This document shows, in pieces, positions 1-6,570 of a DNA stretch of 10,014 nt. This DNA comes from Bacillota bacterium (lineage in GTDB: Bacteria; Bacillota; Clostridia; Christensenellales; UMGS416). The number at the start of each line of letters is the position of its first letter. Position 1 is the stretch's first letter. The stretch lies in contig JAEYRA010000140.1 in assembly GCA_023409755.1 (NCBI GenBank), positions 1 to 10,014 on the forward strand, in the 5' to 3' direction. The position numbers were made by a program, and so were the translations under genes. A model generated the notes under the pieces. That model saw nothing but the letters and a program-made list of their open reading frames with translations, was not told the DNA's origin and did not search any database.

Positions 1-1
1 G

Positions 2-1126
2 TATAATGGTGTTGCCCAGGCGGCCTCGGTGCGGAAGGTGACCGCCAGGGCCGCCTGTGTGCTGGAACAGACCAGCCGGCGCGTGCTCTTTGAGCAGAAC
101 GCCCATGAGCGCCTGCCAATGGCAAGCTGCACCAAGATCATGACGGCGCTGGTGGCACTGGAGCATGGCAAACTCACCGACATGGTGAAGGTGAGCGCTC
201 GGGCCGCCGGGGTGGAGGGCTCCTCCATCTACCTCAAGCAGGGTGAGGAGCTGACGCTGGAGGATCTGCTCTATGGGCTCATGCTGGCTTCCGGCAACGA
301 TGCCTCCATCGCCATTGCCGAGCACATCGGCGGCTCAGTCGATGGCTTTTTGGCGATGATGAACGAACGGGCACGGGAGATCGGCGCATTGGATACCCAC
401 TTCGCCACGCCCAATGGCCTGGACACCGAAGGGCACTACACCACGGCGTATGACTTGGCGCTCATCGCGGCCTGCGCCATGGACAATTCCGATTTCTGCC
501 GCATCGTCGGCACCCAAAACCGCTCCATGCCATACGACGGGGTGGCCAACGGCCGGGTGGTGCGTAATAAGAATAAACTGCTGCGCACCTACGAGGGGGC
601 CAACGGTGTCAAGACAGGGTACACCGGCGATGCCGGGCGGTGCTTTGTGGGGGCGGCCCGGCGAGAAGGCATGCAGCTCATCGGTGTGGTGCTCCGTTGC
701 GGCCCGATGTTTGAGGAAACCGCCGCCCTGCTGGACAATGCCTTTGCCGAATATGACATGCTGCCGGTGACGGTGGCAGACCAGGCCTTTGGCCGCGTGG
801 CGACTGACGAAGGTGTGGAGAGTACGGTGGACTACGGCGCAGCCCGCGAAGTGCTGCTGCCGCTGACCAAGGAAGAGCAGGAGCGCATTGTACTGCAGCT
901 TGCCCTGTGGGAGCCTGCTGCCACGCCCATCACGGCCGGGCAGGCCGTGGGGGAAGCCCGTGCGCTGCTTGATGGCAAGACTCTGTCCCAGTTCCCGCTG
1001 GTGGCGCTGGGCGATGTGGAAAGACGAAACTACTTCTGGTACATCCAGAGGGTGATTGAGGGGATGAGATGGAAGACGAACGGGGAGGAATCCGGCTCCA
1101 GAAGTATCTGGCCGCTCACGGGGTAG
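2..1126 (+). CDS. D-alanyl-D-alanine carboxypeptidase (PBP5/DacF type, peptidase S11), 5' end outside window
   Basis: This enzyme trims the terminal D-Ala from peptidoglycan stem peptides outside the cytoplasmic membrane. The frame is open to the left edge, so the true start and most of the signal peptide are missing. The first visible residues contain AQA followed by S, which looks like a signal peptidase cleavage site. All three serine acyl-enzyme motifs are intact: SxxK as SCTK (nt 125-136), SxN as SGN (nt 290-298) and KTG (nt 611-619). A PBP5-like C-terminal domain follows from about nt 740, ending in an aromatic/basic tail (YFWYIQRVIEGMRW) that may contact the membrane. A GTG at 29 would be an internal start that loses the export signal, so I reject it. 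The last 58 nt overlap the next gene, which is probably translationally coupled. Family assignment is firm; the exact paralogue (DacA, DacB or DacF) is not resolved. Confidence 0.93.
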   Translation, partial: YNGVAQAASVRKVTARAACVLEQTSRRVLFEQNAHERLPMASCTKIMTALVALEHGKLTDMVKVSARAAGVEGSSIYLKQGEELTLEDLLYGLMLASGNDASIAIAEHIGGSVDGFLAMMNERAREIGALDTHFATPNGLDTEGHYTTAYDLALIAACAMDNSDFCRIVGTQNRSMPYDGVANGRVVRNKNKLLRTYEGANGVKTGYTGDAGRCFVGAARREGMQLIGVVLRCGPMFEETAALLDNAFAEYDMLPVTVADQAFGRVATDEGVESTVDYGAAREVLLPLTKEEQERIVLQLALWEPAATPITAGQAVGEARALLDGKTLSQFPLVALGDVERRNYFWYIQRVIEGMRWKTNGEESGSRSIWPLTG

Positions 1127-1800
1127 CATCCCGGCGAAAGTGCGAGGAGATCATCGCTGAGGGCAGGGTGGCCGTCAACGGCGAAATTGTGACCCAAATG
1201 GGTGTCAAAGTCCAGCCCGGCGACCGGGTGCAGGTCGACGGCAAGGACATCGAGAAGGGGGAGGGGAACGCGTATCTCGCGTTCTACAAGCCTCCTTTTG
1301 TTGTGACCACGATGAGTGACCCCCAGGGCCGCCCCACGGTGGCGGAGTATTGCAAGGATGTGGGTGTACGGGTCTTTCCTGTGGGCCGGCTCGATTTTGA
1401 GTCCGAGGGTCTGTTGCTCCTGACGAGTGATGGGGATTGGGCCAACCGCGTGACACATCCCAGCTTCAACCTGGAGAAGGAATACCTCGTGAAGGTCAAG
1501 GGTAACCTGCCCGACGGCGCACTGCGCGCGATGGCCGCTGGCATCATGCTGGAGGGCCGCCGTACCTGGCCTGCTCGGGTGGAGGATGTGCGCCGTGGTG
1601 CCACCATCACCCAGTTCTCCATGGCCATCCATGAGGGGCGCAACCGGCAGATCCGCCGTATGGTGGAAGCCGTGGGCGGCGAGGTCGTGTTCCTGAAGCG
1701 CGTGCGTGTCGGAGCCATTGCCCTGGGCGACTTGGCTGAGGGCCAGTACCGCCCCCTGACACAGGAAGAAATCGACAGCATGCGACACCCTGACGTTTGA
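1069..1800 (+). CDS. rRNA pseudouridine synthase, RluB/RsuA family
   Basis: A 243-residue cytoplasmic enzyme that isomerises a uridine in rRNA to pseudouridine. The sequence shows an N-terminal S4 RNA-binding domain (about residues 8-55), then the catalytic domain. That domain carries YKPP (73-76), the GRLD motif with the expected catalytic Asp109, and the EGRNRQIRRM motif (189-198), all typical of the RluB/RsuA/RluE/RluF branch. The ATG at 1069 is preceded by TGAGGGG about 6 nt upstream. The S4 domain begins only seven residues after it, so a later start that avoids the 58-nt overlap with the carboxypeptidase gene would cut into the domain. Pairing of dac and rluB-like genes is common in Firmicutes. 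By family habit the target is 23S rRNA (RluB), but the sequence alone does not exclude a 16S (RsuA-like) target. Confidence 0.93.
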   Translation: MEDERGGIRLQKYLAAHGVASRRKCEEIIAEGRVAVNGEIVTQMGVKVQPGDRVQVDGKDIEKGEGNAYLAFYKPPFVVTTMSDPQGRPTVAEYCKDVGVRVFPVGRLDFESEGLLLLTSDGDWANRVTHPSFNLEKEYLVKVKGNLPDGALRAMAAGIMLEGRRTWPARVEDVRRGATITQFSMAIHEGRNRQIRRMVEAVGGEVVFLKRVRVGAIALGDLAEGQYRPLTQEEIDSMRHPDV

Positions 1801-1837
1801 CAATAGTTGTATATACGATGGGCCGGTGCAATGCGCA

Positions 1838-1866
1838 TAGGCAAAGATGGGCGTTTATGGTATAAT
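1838..1866 (+). promoter_or_regulatory. Extended -10 promoter for the carboxyltransferase operon
   Basis: TATAAT at 1861-1866 is preceded by TGG (1858-1860), giving a perfect extended -10 (TGnTATAAT). A weaker -35, TAGGCA at 1838-1843, matches four of six consensus positions with a 17-nt spacer. Transcription would start near 1873, leaving a leader of about 23 nt that includes the ribosome binding site AAAGGAG (1881-1887). The promoter lies between the rluB-type gene and the four-gene operon, so the operon can be expressed separately from the cell-wall/rRNA genes upstream. Confidence 0.75.
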
Positions 1867-1875
1867 TGTCCCATC
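1846..1875. promoter_or_regulatory. Inverted repeat flanking the -10 element, candidate operator
   Basis: GATGGG (1846-1851) and its reverse complement CCCATC (1870-1875) flank the -10 box with 18 nt between them. The right arm covers the expected transcription start. A further copy of the left arm, CGATGGG, sits at 1816-1822 beside a near-palindrome centred on GTATATAC (1809-1816). Placement over the core promoter would suit a repressor site, but no regulator is identified and six-base arms can occur by chance. Confidence 0.3.
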
Positions 1876-1895
1876 GGCTCAAAGGAGTTGGAAAA

Positions 1896-3347
1896 ATGGC
1901 GAACGATCAGTTGGAACAACTCCGCCGCACGGTACAAGAAGGTGGCGGAGCACAGAAGGTCGACGAACAGCACAAGAAGCACAAAGGGACTGCCCGGGAA
2001 CGCATCCATATGCTTCTGGATGCACAGAGCTTCCTAGAAACCGATGTGTTTGCCGCTGGTCAAACCGGCGTGAACGCGCCCGGTGAGGGTGTGGTGACCG
2101 GCTTTGGCACAGTGAACGGCCGACCGGTCTATGTGTATGCCCAGGACTTTACGGTGTTGGGCGGGTCGGTGGGCGCGGCCCATGCGGCAAAGATTTGCCG
2201 GGTGATGGACCAGGCTGCCAAGGTTGGTGTGCCGGTTGTGGCCCTGCTTGATTCTGCCGGCGCCCGCCTGCAGGAAGGGTTCCACGCCTTGGCAGGATAT
2301 GGTGAAATCTACCGTCGTGCGGCTCGTCTGCGCGGCGCGGTGCCTCAGGTCGGCGTGGTTTGCGGCCCTTGCATCGGTGCTGCGGCCTACGGCGCGGCGC
2401 TCATGGATTTCGTGTTCCTGGCCGGAGGAGAGGCCAAGATGCAGACCTGGGGCCCCCAGGTGACGGACGCAGCGCCTGGCAAGGTTGCTCCCGCCGTAGC
2501 CAACGGAAGCGCCCAGTTTACCTGCAGCACGGAGGAAGATGCCTTCGCCCAGGTGAAGGCCCTGCTTGCCATGCTGCCGGCCAACAGCGCCGAGGATGCC
2601 CCGATCGGTTCCATTGGAGCCGACCTTAACCGGGAAGCGGCAGCACTGGAAGGCCTCCAGCCCGGTGGATATGACATGACCGCGGTCATCGGCGCGATTG
2701 CCGACGACGGCGCTTTCCTGGCCACTTCGGGTGCGTTTGCGCCTTCGATGCTCACCGGATTTGTGCGGGTGGGCGGGCGTACCGTTGGCGTGGTGGCCAA
2801 CCAACCCAGCGTTGCGGATGGCGCGCTGGACGTTGCCGCCTGCGTCAAGGCCGCCCGGCATGTGGACATCTGCGACAGCTACCACATCCCGGTGCTGACG
2901 CTTGTGGACACCGCGGGCCTGCCGGCTTGTGCCGACGAGGAGAACGGAGGCCTGGTGACCGCCGGCAGTGACCTCATCGCCGCCTATGCCCAGGCCACGA
3001 CGCCCAAGGTCACGGTGGTGACCGGCCGTGCGCCGGGCAGCGCCTTTGCCATGCTGGGCAACCGGGCGCTTGGCATTGATACCGTCTATGCCTGGGACAA
3101 CGCCCAGATCTCGATCGTCGCGCCGGAGACGGCCGTTGCGATCCTTGGCCGGGCGGAGCTCGCCAAGGCCGACGACCCGACGGCCCGCCGCGCTGAGCTC
3201 ATTGAGGAGTACAAGACCAACGCCGCCAGCCCCATTGAGGCGGCTCGCGCCGGGCTCCTCGACGATGTGATTGCCCCGGCTCGCACCCGCACCTATGTCG
3301 CCGCCGCTCTGGAGATGCTCTTGGGCAAGTGCGACGACGGGCAGTGA
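1896..3347 (+). CDS. Acyl-CoA carboxyltransferase subunit (MmdA / transcarboxylase 12S family), divergent
   Basis: A 483-residue protein of the carboxyl transferase family that includes methylmalonyl-CoA decarboxylase alpha, propionyl-CoA carboxylase beta and the 12S subunit of propionibacterial transcarboxylase. These exchange a carboxyl group between biotin and an acyl-CoA. Two crotonase-like halves are visible (about 28-255 and 257-480), with AQDFTVLGGS (82-91), ARLQEG (123-128), AGYGEIYRR (133-141), RVGGRTVGVVANQP (291-304) and VYAW (397-400). Several usually Gly-rich motifs are altered: DSAGAR instead of DSGGAR (119-124), GPCIGAAAYG instead of GPCAGGAVYS (157-166), VDTAGLP instead of VDVPGFLPG (337-343) and APGSAFAM instead of the AYGGAY type (379-386). 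At 483 residues it is somewhat shorter than MmdA as I recall the family. The ATG at 1896 follows AAAGGAG by 8 nt; an in-frame extension to 1866 would start inside the promoter. The family is sure. The acyl-CoA substrate is inferred as methylmalonyl-CoA at best. Confidence 0.85.
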   Translation: MANDQLEQLRRTVQEGGGAQKVDEQHKKHKGTARERIHMLLDAQSFLETDVFAAGQTGVNAPGEGVVTGFGTVNGRPVYVYAQDFTVLGGSVGAAHAAKICRVMDQAAKVGVPVVALLDSAGARLQEGFHALAGYGEIYRRAARLRGAVPQVGVVCGPCIGAAAYGAALMDFVFLAGGEAKMQTWGPQVTDAAPGKVAPAVANGSAQFTCSTEEDAFAQVKALLAMLPANSAEDAPIGSIGADLNREAAALEGLQPGGYDMTAVIGAIADDGAFLATSGAFAPSMLTGFVRVGGRTVGVVANQPSVADGALDVAACVKAARHVDICDSYHIPVLTLVDTAGLPACADEENGGLVTAGSDLIAAYAQATTPKVTVVTGRAPGSAFAMLGNRALGIDTVYAWDNAQISIVAPETAVAILGRAELAKADDPTARRAELIEEYKTNAASPIEAARAGLLDDVIAPARTRTYVAAALEMLLGKCDDGQ

Positions 3348-3356
3348 GGTGGACCG

Positions 3357-3734
3357 ATGAACGTGTTCATGCAATACCCGATCCTCATTGTGCTGGCCTA
3401 TATCCTGGCTGGCATTGTGACGGGTCTGTGGAGCCAGTCGATCGCCCAGGGCCGCGGGTATGAACCAAAGTGGTTTGCCGCCGGGTTCTTCCTGAGCCTG
3501 CTGGGTGTGCTCATTGCTGCCGGGCTGCCGCTTCGCCAGGCCGCGAAGGTGGCGCAGCCGGTGGCTGCACCAGCGCCTGCCGCGCCGGTGGCTGCTCCTG
3601 ATAACAACGAACTCATTGCCGTGCTGGCTGCCGCGGTGGCCATGCTGGGCGAGCAGGAAGGCCGCACCTATGTGCTGAAGGCTTTCCGCCCAGCCAATGT
3701 CTCGTCCACTGCCTGGGCACGGGCCGGACGCTAA
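3357..3734 (+). CDS. Small OadG-like membrane protein of the carboxyltransferase operon
   Basis: A 125-residue protein with two predicted membrane segments (about residues 7-25 and 40-58), an Ala/Pro linker (67-81) and a short conserved-looking tail. The tail, with ELIAVLAAAVAML and the end AWARAGR, resembles the C terminus of OadG/MmdD-type gamma/delta subunits of sodium-pumping decarboxylases in Firmicutes. Those subunits assemble and anchor the complex at the membrane and normally have a single membrane helix, so the two-helix N-terminal part is unusual. The start ATG follows GAGGTGG closely, 9 nt after the mmdA-like stop. Its position between the carboxyltransferase and carrier genes supports a role in the same complex. 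The OadG link rests on pattern recognition of a short tail and is moderate. Confidence 0.65.
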   Translation: MNVFMQYPILIVLAYILAGIVTGLWSQSIAQGRGYEPKWFAAGFFLSLLGVLIAAGLPLRQAAKVAQPVAAPAPAAPVAAPDNNELIAVLAAAVAMLGEQEGRTYVLKAFRPANVSSTAWARAGR

Positions 3735-3765
3735 CGATTACGTGAGAGAACAGGGAGGAACTGAT

Positions 3766-4173
3766 ATGCGTAGATTCACCATCACCGTCAACGGTCAGGC
3801 ATATGATGTGCTTGTAGAGGAGACCGCCGTCGGCGCCGCGCCGGCTGCCGTTCCCGCTCCCGCCGCTCCGGCTCCGGCTCCGGTGGCAGCTGCCCCTGCT
3901 CCGTCCGCTCCCGCTGCGCCCGCTGCTTCTGCCGGGGCAAAGGACCTTTCCGGCGTGGCCGGGGCCAAGGTAAACGCCCCCATGCCCGGTAAGATTCTGG
4001 CCGTCAAGGTCAGCGTCGGCCAGGCTGTCAAGCGCGGCGACGTGCTGCTAATCCTGGAAGCCATGAAGATGGAAAACGAAATTCAATCGCCTGTGGACGG
4101 CAAGGTCGCGGCCATCGCGGTATCCGAGGGAGCCAACGTACAGGCCGGCACCGCCCTTGCTTCCATCGAATAG
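3766..4173 (+). CDS. Biotin carboxyl carrier protein (1.3S / MmdC / GcdC type)
   Basis: A 135-residue carrier protein whose biotin carries the carboxyl group between the two carboxyltransferase subunits of the operon. It has a short N-terminal segment (MRRFTITVNGQAYDV), a long Ala/Pro-rich flexible linker (about 22-55) and a biotinyl/lipoyl domain (about 66-135). The biotinylation motif is EAMKMEN with Lys101, 34 residues before the C terminus as is usual. The ATG at 3766 has an excellent GGGAGGAA site (3753-3760) just upstream. An in-frame extension to 3697 would run back into the preceding gene and has no comparable site. Its stop codon overlaps the ribosome binding site of the next gene. 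It has no biotin carboxylase domain, like the 1.3S subunit of transcarboxylase and the carrier subunits of sodium-pumping decarboxylases. Confidence 0.95.
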   Translation: MRRFTITVNGQAYDVLVEETAVGAAPAAVPAPAAPAPAPVAAAPAPSAPAAPAASAGAKDLSGVAGAKVNAPMPGKILAVKVSVGQAVKRGDVLLILEAMKMENEIQSPVDGKVAAIAVSEGANVQAGTALASIE

Positions 4174-4182
4174 GAGGACCCA

Positions 4183-5580
4183 ATGGCAAAAGTCAGAATC
4201 ACCGATACCATCCTGAGAGACGCCCATCAGTCTCAGGCGGCCACGCGCATGCCCACCAGTGACATGCTGCCGATGGCTGCCAAGCTCGACGCGGTCGGTT
4301 ATTGGTCGCTGGAAGCCTGGGGCGGCGCGACTTACGATGCCTGCCTGCGCTTCCTGCACGAGGACCCGTGGGAGCGGCTGCGGAAGCTGCGTGCCGCCAT
4401 GCCCAACACCCAACTGCAGATGCTGCTTCGCGGCCAGAACCTGCTGGGCTACAAACACTACGCCGATGACGTTGTTGACTTCTTCGTGAAGAAGGCCATC
4501 GAGAATGGTATCAACGTCATCCGTATTTTCGACGCCCTCAACGACACCCGCAACATGACGGCCGCCATGGCTGCCACCAAGAAGTATGGCGGCGTCGTGG
4601 AGGCAGCCATCTCTTACACCACCAGCCCCGTGCACACCACGGAGTATTTCGTTAATTTGGCGGTGGAGCTGGAGAAGGCCGGGGCCGACACCATCTGCAT
4701 CAAGGATATGGCGAACCTGCTGTTGCCCTACACAGCCTTTGACCTGGTGACCCGCCTGAAGCAGAAGGTGAAGATTCCGATCCACTTGCACACCCACAAC
4801 ACCACCGGCACCGGTGACATGACCTACTTGAAGGCCATTGAAGCCGGGGTCGACATCGTGGACACCGCCCTTTCCCCGCTGGCCAACGGCACCAGCCAGC
4901 CGGCGACCGAAGCGTTGGTTGCCACCCTCGCCGGTACCCAGTATGACACCGGCATCGACCTCAATCTGTTGAGCGAGATCGCCGCGCACTTCCGCGGCGT
5001 AGCCAACCGGATGATGCAGGAAGGCATCCTCGACCCGCAGGTGTTGAGTGTTGACCCCAATACCTTGCTCTATCAGGTTCCCGGCGGCATGCTTTCCAAC
5101 CTCATCTCCCAGCTGAAGGCCCAGGGAGCCTCGAACAAGCTCATCGAAGTGCTGCAGGAAGTGCCCCGCGTGCGTGAAGACTTCGGTTACCCGCCGCTGG
5201 TCACACCCACCAGCCAGATCGTTGGTACCCAGGCGGTACTCAACGTTCTCTCCGGCGAGCGCTACAAGCTCTTCACCAAGGAGAGCAAGGGCGTCCTCAA
5301 GGGTGAGTATGGCCGTCTGCCGGCCGAGCCCAACCCCGACGTGGTGAAGAAGGCGCTGGGGGACGACGAACGCATCACCTACCGCCCGGCGGATGCGCTC
5401 AAACCCGAGCTCGACCGCTACCGTGAGGAGATCAAGCCCTGGATTGAGCAGGAGGAGGACATTCTGTCCTACGCCATGTTCCCGCAGGTTTCGATGGATT
5501 TCTTCAAGTATCGACAGGCTCAAAAATACAAGGTGGACTCCACGCTGCTGGATGTGGCCAACGGAATCCATCCGGTGTAA
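4183..5580 (+). CDS. Pyruvate/oxaloacetate carboxyltransferase subunit (OadA / PycB / transcarboxylase 5S type)
   Basis: A 465-residue protein that transfers a carboxyl group between biotin and pyruvate/oxaloacetate. It has an HMGL-like TIM barrel (about 5-270) followed by the conserved PYC/OADA domain, and no fused biotinyl domain, so it needs the separate carrier encoded just upstream. Expected metal-site residues are present: Asp13 in LRDAHQS, Lys174 in CIKDMAN (the lysine that is carbamylated in the family), and His203 and His205 in HLHTHN. GTSQPATEAL (236-245) matches the region holding the catalytic Thr of pyruvate carboxylase. Small deviations are MANLL for the common MAGLL and HTHNTTG for HTHCT/HTHDT. 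The ATG at 4183 lies 5 nt after AGGAGG (4172-4177). A whole oxaloacetate decarboxylase alpha chain is longer because it includes the biotinyl domain. The product fits the 5S subunit arrangement. Confidence 0.93.
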   Translation: MAKVRITDTILRDAHQSQAATRMPTSDMLPMAAKLDAVGYWSLEAWGGATYDACLRFLHEDPWERLRKLRAAMPNTQLQMLLRGQNLLGYKHYADDVVDFFVKKAIENGINVIRIFDALNDTRNMTAAMAATKKYGGVVEAAISYTTSPVHTTEYFVNLAVELEKAGADTICIKDMANLLLPYTAFDLVTRLKQKVKIPIHLHTHNTTGTGDMTYLKAIEAGVDIVDTALSPLANGTSQPATEALVATLAGTQYDTGIDLNLLSEIAAHFRGVANRMMQEGILDPQVLSVDPNTLLYQVPGGMLSNLISQLKAQGASNKLIEVLQEVPRVREDFGYPPLVTPTSQIVGTQAVLNVLSGERYKLFTKESKGVLKGEYGRLPAEPNPDVVKKALGDDERITYRPADALKPELDRYREEIKPWIEQEEDILSYAMFPQVSMDFFKYRQAQKYKVDSTLLDVANGIHPV

Positions 5581-5596
5581 CCGAATCAGTCAATGG

Positions 5597-5623
5597 GGAC
5601 TGCCGGCCAGGTGCTGGCAGTCC
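5597..5623 (+). terminator. Hairpin after the carboxyltransferase operon, weak terminator candidate
   Basis: GGACTGCCGGC (5597-5607) pairs with GCTGGCAGTCC (5613-5623) over 11 bp, with one G-U pair and a 5-nt loop, starting 16 nt after the oadA-type stop. It is followed only by a mixed TTCGCCGTT stretch, not a U-run, so intrinsic termination would be inefficient. It may instead be an mRNA 3'-end stabiliser or a partial terminator between this operon and surE. Confidence 0.4.
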
Positions 5624-5632
5624 TTCGCCGTT

Positions 5633-5741
5633 CGGGCAGCGCGGCAGGGGGCCGGCGTTGCCCGGAGATTACAGTAACTTAGGAGGGATGGCTGCCCGCA
5701 GAGCTGGCTGAACGCCTGGCTTTCGTCGGACAGCCATTCCT
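5633..5741 (+). other. Structured spacer upstream of surE: two further RNA hairpins
   Basis: A second hairpin pairs 5633-5642 (CGGGCAGCGC) with 5655-5664 (GCGTTGCCCG), including one G-U. A third pairs AGGGATGGCTG (5684-5694) with CAGCCATTCCT (5731-5741), also with one G-U, and encloses a smaller imperfect stem (about 5703-5723). The third hairpin buries an AGGAGGG sequence and ATG (5688) that would otherwise open a seven-codon reading frame (MAARRAG). The true surE ribosome binding site (5755-5761) is outside it. No riboswitch class is recognised and I found no convincing promoter in the spacer. Confidence 0.35.
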
Positions 5742-5767
5742 GTCAAACTCAAACAAGGAGGCGAACC

Positions 5768-6565
5768 ATGCGAATCCTGGTTGCCAACGACGACGGGGTG
5801 CGCGCACCGGGGCTGGCGGCGTTGGCCCGGGCACTCGCTGCGCTGGGCGAGGTCACCGTCTGCGCACCGGCGGTGGAGCAGAGCGCCGTAGGCCGTGCCA
5901 TCACCATGTCCCGCCCCCTCCGGCTGGACAGGGTGACCCTGCCGGGTTTGGACCTGCCAACATTTGCGGTGGAGGGTACGCCGACCGACACGGTCAAGCT
6001 GGCGCTCTACCGGCTCTTTGATGGCAAGCCCGACTTGGTCGTTTCCGGCATTAACGCTGGCGGCAACCTGGGCACTGACATCCACTTCTCGGGCACCGTC
6101 TCCGCCGCCATGGAGGCAGCGCTGCAGGGTATCCCTTCGGTTGCTGTGTCGCTGGAGGATCGTACCGGCGTATGGGATTGGGATCATGCGGCGGCATACG
6201 CCCTGCAGGCCATCCGCATGGCGCAGGGCTGCCGGTTCCCCTTTGGTACCCTTATGAACATCAATCTGCCGGCCGGCAAGCCTAAGGGCATCAAGCTGGC
6301 GGCGATGGCGATTCTTGATTACGGTGAGAGTTATGAGGAACGCACCGACCCCCGGGACCGTCCCTATTATTGGCTGCGGGGGGCACGAAAGCCCGCCGGC
6401 GACAGCGACGTATCCGACGCTGCCTGGCTGGAGCGGGGGTATGTGACGGTCACGCCCATTCGCTTTGACATGACCGACTATGACACGCTCTCCCAATGGC
6501 GGGAGCGCGTGGATGCCATGAAGTTGGAACACGAACCCACAACCAAACCGACGGCAGAGAGGTGA
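5768..6565 (+). CDS. surE: 5'/3'-nucleotidase SurE
   Basis: A 265-residue metal-dependent phosphatase that removes phosphate from nucleoside 5'- and 3'-monophosphates in the cytoplasm. It starts with the family signature MRILVANDDGVRAPG. The four expected metal ligands are visible: Asp8, Asp9, Ser39 (in APAVEQSA) and Asn96 (in SGINAGGN). The following GTVSAAMEAALQGIPSVAVS segment (about 108-127) is also characteristic. The C terminus ends in a short polar tail (about 245-265) probably outside the fold. The ATG at 5768 has AAGGAGG (5755-5761) at good spacing. The next gene starts 6 nt after its stop, so the two are likely co-transcribed. Function is assigned with high confidence; its physiological substrate here is not shown. 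Confidence 0.95.
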   Translation: MRILVANDDGVRAPGLAALARALAALGEVTVCAPAVEQSAVGRAITMSRPLRLDRVTLPGLDLPTFAVEGTPTDTVKLALYRLFDGKPDLVVSGINAGGNLGTDIHFSGTVSAAMEAALQGIPSVAVSLEDRTGVWDWDHAAAYALQAIRMAQGCRFPFGTLMNINLPAGKPKGIKLAAMAILDYGESYEERTDPRDRPYYWLRGARKPAGDSDVSDAAWLERGYVTVTPIRFDMTDYDTLSQWRERVDAMKLEHEPTTKPTAER

Positions 6566-6570
6566 GTGCA

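Noticed and set aside
29..31. GTG at 29 as the start of the carboxypeptidase
   Set aside because: It would remove the signal peptide required for an exported enzyme, and the frame stays open to the left edge.
1797..1817. TTGACA at 1797-1802 with TATACG at 1812-1817 as a promoter
   Set aside because: The spacer is only 9 nt, far below the workable range; the extended -10 at 1858-1866 is much better.
1866..1895. Earlier in-frame start for the mmdA-like gene at ATT 1866
   Set aside because: It would begin inside the -10 box and before the ribosome binding site; the ATG at 1896 has AAAGGAG at proper spacing.
2034..3374. Long minus-strand open frame (446 codons) opposite the mmdA-like gene
   Set aside because: Low-complexity His/Arg/Gly-rich translation typical of an antisense shadow; no recognisable domain.
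4048..5571. Long minus-strand open frame (507 codons) opposite the OadA-type gene
   Set aside because: It mirrors the codon structure of a GC-rich gene on the other strand, shows no domain resemblance and has no ribosome binding site. The + strand frame has full family motifs.
5688..5711. Seven-codon reading frame MAARRAG as a real leader gene
   Set aside because: The AGGAGGG site is immediately adjacent to the ATG, too close for normal initiation, and no regulatory logic in the codons is visible. Kept only as part of a hairpin observation.
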